45,561 bases of DNA from NCBI GenBank assembly GCA_031553195.1, contig JAVBLV010000002.1:1-45561 (forward strand), read 5' to 3'. Shown piece by piece: positions 42,366 to 45,561 of the stretch. A program made the position numbers and the translations under genes. Each line of letters begins with the position of its first letter. The stretch's first letter is position 1. The notes below the pieces were generated by a model that saw only the letters and a program-made list of their open reading frames with translations, ran no database searches and had not been told where the DNA came from. The stretch is from JAVBLV01 sp031553195. Lineage in GTDB: Bacteria > Bacteroidota > Bacteroidia > Bacteroidales > P3.

Positions 42366-45167
42366 ATGAATCCTTTTTTAGAAGACGTCGCCAAAAAGAT
42401 TATTCAAGAGCATGAGAATGAATTGGATCAAATTCATATTGTCCTTCCCAACAGAAGAACGGGACTGTTCTTAAAAAAACATTTGGCCTTGCTTGTCGAA
42501 AAACCTTTTTTCTCTCCCGAAATATCAAGTATAGAGGATTTTGTAGTCGAGCTGACAGGCATTCAAATTGAAGACCCAATTTATTTATTATTTACTCTTT
42601 TTCAAATTCACAAAGAATTGGAAGGAGACAGAATGCTTCATTTTATGGAGTTTGCAGCATTTGGAGAAATGCTTATCCATGATTTTAGCGATATTGATTC
42701 TCATTTAGTGGACCCTAAAGTTATATTTTCATGGCTTAGCGAAGAAAAAGCGTTGTCTTTGTGGAATGTAAGCGGACAGCCGCTTACTGAAAATCAAAAA
42801 AATTATCTTCGTTTCTTTTCTTTGTTAGGCGTTTATTATCAAAAGTTAGTAGATTTATGTATCCAAAAAAACAAAATCTATCAAGGTTATATTTACCGTT
42901 ATGCCGCAGAGAACATTGAAAACCTAATTAACCGGTTACAAGTTAAAAAAATATGGATAGTGGGTTTCAATGCTTTAACAAAAAGCGAATATAGAATCTT
43001 TCATTATTTGGAACAAAGCGGAAAAGCGGAAATATTATGGGACGCTGACGTATATTACATGGAATCAGCTGTTCAAGAGTCAGGCGATTTTTTGAGAAGA
43101 TATCAATCCCAATTCAAAAATCTTAAAGATTTCAGCAATTGTTTTAGCCAACCTAAAAATATAGAAGTCATAGGGGTCTCGGAAAATATACTGCAAGCCA
43201 AATTCACTGGACAGAAGATCGATCAGTTGATTGATAGTATGTCAAATATGGAGAATTCCGCTATTGTGCTTTGCGATGAAAACTTATTGCTTCCCGTGTT
43301 AAATTCCCTACCTTCCCGGCTTGAAAGCGTAAATATAACGATGGGATATCCTTTTTGCCTGACGTCTATTTATGATCTTGGAATTAAGTTATTAGATTTG
43401 CATTCGTCGAGATCGAAAAGTTCCTTAAACTATTTTAACCGGCAATCGGTTCTGTTGCTATTGACCCATCCTTATTTGCAAATGCTGTTTTCTCCTGAAT
43501 ATAAGGCGACTATTCTTTTAGAAAAACTAACGGCATTTAACAGGGCCTATCTATCTGTTGATGAGATCCAACATATTTGTAACGAATCGAATATCGATTT
43601 TAATGCGCTTTGTTTTCTATTCATCGAGAGAAGCAATGTATTACTTTTGTTTCAAACATTTGATACTCTTATCAACTTATTTTGGGAAAAGGTTGAGAAT
43701 AAACCTCTTGAAAAAGAATTTCTGTTTACCTTCTATAAACTGATCACTCATTTAAAAGATTTGCAGGATTCATATCAAGCATTTGATTCTATGGAAAATA
43801 TAAAATCAGTTTATACTTCTTTGGCAGAAAGAATCAAAATCAATTTTTATGGAGAACCTTTACAAGGGCTTCAGGTTATGGGTTTATTGGAAACGCGGGT
43901 TATTGATTTTGAAAATATTATTCTCCTCTCTGTAAATGAAGGCACACTGCCAAAAGGAAAAACGAGTAGTTCGCTATTGCCGTTTCAAATTAAAAAACAT
44001 TTTGAGATTCCGACTTATTCTGAGACGGATTCTATTTATGCGTATCACTTTTACAGACTTTTGCAACGGGCAAAAAATATAACGCTTGTATATAATGCCG
44101 ACACCGAAGGGTTTGGGAAAAACGAAAAAAGCCGTTTTATTAAACAAATACAGCTAGAATTAAATCAGTATTCTCCTCATACTATGATTGTAGAAAGATT
44201 GCTTACTGCTACCGGAAATCCTCAAATAGAGAAAAACAATATTTCTGTTGTAAAAAATGATATCATTCAAGATCAATTAAATAGTATTGCTTCGGGGAAA
44301 GGATTTTCTCCCACTTCTTTAAACTGTTATATTCGTTGTCCTTTGCAATTTTACTTTACGCATATCCTTAAGATTCCCGAAATAAAAACGGTTGAAGAAA
44401 CTGTCGACTATGCAGTATTGGGCACTGTTATACATTCAGTAATGGAAAACATATTTTTGCCCGAACGTTATTCCGATGGTCTCATTTGCCCTGAAACGCT
44501 ACAGTCGTTGAAAAAACAAACGAACGATTTCCTTGTACGGGCTTTTGATAAAGAATACCCGCAAGGGGATTTACAAACAGGAAAAAACAAACTTATTTTT
44601 GAAATAGCCCAAAAGATTATCAATACCTTTATTGAAAAACAACAAGAATTGGCCCGGAATTCAAAACTGGAAATATTGGCGCTGGAAATAGAGATGAGGG
44701 GAGAATTAGAAATTGAAGCGGGGGAAAACAAACAAAAAATAAATCTTTATGGCAAGGCCGACCGGATTGACAGATTAGATGGAAATCTTCGCATTGTAGA
44801 TTATAAAAGCGGAAATGTTCAAGATTCGGATTTAAAGGTAAAATCCATAGAATTAGATAATTTCAATAAAAGTAAAATTCCTGAAAAAAGCTTTCAATTA
44901 CTCTTATACTCTTGGTTATACATACAAAGCAAAGGAATCATAAGTTCCATTCTGTCAGGAATTTATTCTTTTAGAAGAATGGAGAACGATTTGTTAACAG
45001 TAAAAATTGATGCTAACGATAATATTTCGAATACAGAAATTCAAACATTTGAAACGTTTCTTACACAGCTTTTAACCGAAATTTTCGATAGGGAAATCCC
45101 TTTTACTCAAACGCAGGATGAAAAAACATGTTCCTATTGTCCTTTTGTTTCTATTTGTGGAAAATAA
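42366..45167 (+). CDS. AddB-like PD-(D/E)XK nuclease
   Basis: This 933-residue protein resembles the AddB subunit of AddAB helicase-nucleases: an N-terminal inactivated superfamily I helicase core (IHIVLPNRRTGLFLKKHLALL) and a C-terminal RecB-like PD-(D/E)XK nuclease. Nuclease residues are in GKADRIDRL ... RIVDYKSGN (about 795-820). A 4Fe-4S cluster is likely held by Cys in YIRCPLQFYF (about 658) and CSYCPFVSICGK at the very end, as in AddB. AddAB-type enzymes process double-strand DNA ends for recombination. The partner AddA gene is not in the window; in Bacteroidota the two are often separate. The QAKFTGQKI and VLCDENLLLPVL segments support the helicase-like fold. Confidence 0.9.
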   Translation: MNPFLEDVAKKIIQEHENELDQIHIVLPNRRTGLFLKKHLALLVEKPFFSPEISSIEDFVVELTGIQIEDPIYLLFTLFQIHKELEGDRMLHFMEFAAFGEMLIHDFSDIDSHLVDPKVIFSWLSEEKALSLWNVSGQPLTENQKNYLRFFSLLGVYYQKLVDLCIQKNKIYQGYIYRYAAENIENLINRLQVKKIWIVGFNALTKSEYRIFHYLEQSGKAEILWDADVYYMESAVQESGDFLRRYQSQFKNLKDFSNCFSQPKNIEVIGVSENILQAKFTGQKIDQLIDSMSNMENSAIVLCDENLLLPVLNSLPSRLESVNITMGYPFCLTSIYDLGIKLLDLHSSRSKSSLNYFNRQSVLLLLTHPYLQMLFSPEYKATILLEKLTAFNRAYLSVDEIQHICNESNIDFNALCFLFIERSNVLLLFQTFDTLINLFWEKVENKPLEKEFLFTFYKLITHLKDLQDSYQAFDSMENIKSVYTSLAERIKINFYGEPLQGLQVMGLLETRVIDFENIILLSVNEGTLPKGKTSSSLLPFQIKKHFEIPTYSETDSIYAYHFYRLLQRAKNITLVYNADTEGFGKNEKSRFIKQIQLELNQYSPHTMIVERLLTATGNPQIEKNNISVVKNDIIQDQLNSIASGKGFSPTSLNCYIRCPLQFYFTHILKIPEIKTVEETVDYAVLGTVIHSVMENIFLPERYSDGLICPETLQSLKKQTNDFLVRAFDKEYPQGDLQTGKNKLIFEIAQKIINTFIEKQQELARNSKLEILALEIEMRGELEIEAGENKQKINLYGKADRIDRLDGNLRIVDYKSGNVQDSDLKVKSIELDNFNKSKIPEKSFQLLLYSWLYIQSKGIISSILSGIYSFRRMENDLLTVKIDANDNISNTEIQTFETFLTQLLTEIFDREIPFTQTQDEKTCSYCPFVSICGK

Positions 45168-45217
45168 AGTATGATTCGAAGAATATTTGCCGGAGGCGCA
45201 TACATCCTTGGTATTTA

Positions 45218-45412
45218 CTACTCCTGTGGGTATTTCTTTTTCATCCATTTTTTTGTCAGCACATCTTCTACCATTGTACAAACTGTAAGGAATGCTATTA
45301 ATATAAACAAATCCATTCGATTCCAAATGTTTATATTGTCATAGGAAAAAATTGTCAAAATAAAAATAATTACAAAAGCGCCAACCAAGAGGGAAAACAA
45401 TATTTGATTCAT
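45218..45412 (-). CDS. Small two-segment membrane protein
   Basis: This 64-residue frame is mostly hydrophobic: MNQILFSLLVGAFVIIFILT (segment 1, 4-21) and MDLFILIAFLTVCTMVEDVL (segment 2, 33-48), with a basic tail TKKWMKKKYPQE. The start at 45412 is preferred to 45424 because the extra MYLR adds nothing. It converges with the AddB-like gene, whose stop is 50 bp away. It looks like a real small membrane gene but has no recognisable family. Confidence 0.5.
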   Translation of the reverse strand: MNQILFSLLVGAFVIIFILTIFSYDNINIWNRMDLFILIAFLTVCTMVEDVLTKKWMKKKYPQE

Positions 45413-45561
45413 TCTCAAATACAATAGTCCGTTACTTTTAATGTTAAATATCTATAAATCAATCAATTAAATGACATTTTAATTTGTTTAAGTCGCTGAA
45501 AATCAGTAATTTTATAGTTTATTCTACTATCCTATTCAGTTATGATTTTCAGGACTCAAAC

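Noticed and set aside
1..45561. CRISPR arrays
   Set aside because: No regularly spaced direct repeats with unique spacers were seen; the repeats present are dispersed palindromes.
1..45561. Prophage or conjugative element
   Set aside because: No integrase, terminase, portal, relaxase or Tra genes; the only mobile features are the group II intron and short repeats.

Overview
The window looks like chromosomal DNA of an AT-rich member of the Bacteroidota, most likely Bacteroidales. The evidence is a tmRNA whose tag reads GENNYALAA, promoters of the TAnnTTTG type, three large secreted proteins ending in type IX secretion (T9SS) sorting domains, membrane-anchored anti-sigma/ECF pairs, and a radical-SAM/lipoprotein pair of a kind known from Bacteroidales. 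No species can be named from the sequence alone.

Layout. 1-1690: an orphan ABC ATPase followed by ssrA (tmRNA). 1780-8432: housekeeping and envelope genes (GWxTD protein, lipid A-type acyltransferase, family 2 glycosyltransferase, methionyl-tRNA synthetase, tandem-Usp protein). 8453-10407: a group II intron on the minus strand, inserted just past the terminator hairpin of a 1399-residue T9SS surface protein; its reverse transcriptase is frameshifted. 10476-16446: minus-strand secreted proteins and a lipoprotein. 16713-17885: a membrane-bound AraC-type regulator, followed by a 163-bp foldback (MITE-like) element.

18320-29244 is a surface-polysaccharide region. CapF/WbjC-like and WbjD/CapG-like enzymes (the last two steps of UDP-L-FucNAc synthesis) and a WbuB-like glycosyltransferase are followed, 5 kb later, by an epimerase/reductase and a WbpL/WecA-like initiating transferase. 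Between the two halves lies a cassette with two convergent ECF sigma/anti-sigma modules, a small DUF6249-like membrane protein and an ABM-fold monooxygenase-like protein. 29363-36912 holds two more giant T9SS cargo proteins whose sorting domains are almost identical at the DNA level.

37713-42035 is the most intriguing part: a small HTH protein diverging from a five-gene cluster of LutB-like Fe-S protein, truncated lipoprotein paralog, lipoprotein with a carboxypeptidase-regulatory-like domain, radical SAM/SPASM-like enzyme and deoxyribose-phosphate aldolase. The function of such rSAM/lipoprotein pairs is not known to me. 42366-45167 encodes an AddB-like PD-(D/E)XK nuclease, followed by a small membrane protein on the other strand.

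Several repeat families run through the window. One is a short GC-rich palindrome that also occurs inside three reading frames, where it encodes extra peptide. Another is an AT-rich intergenic module present in at least three copies.
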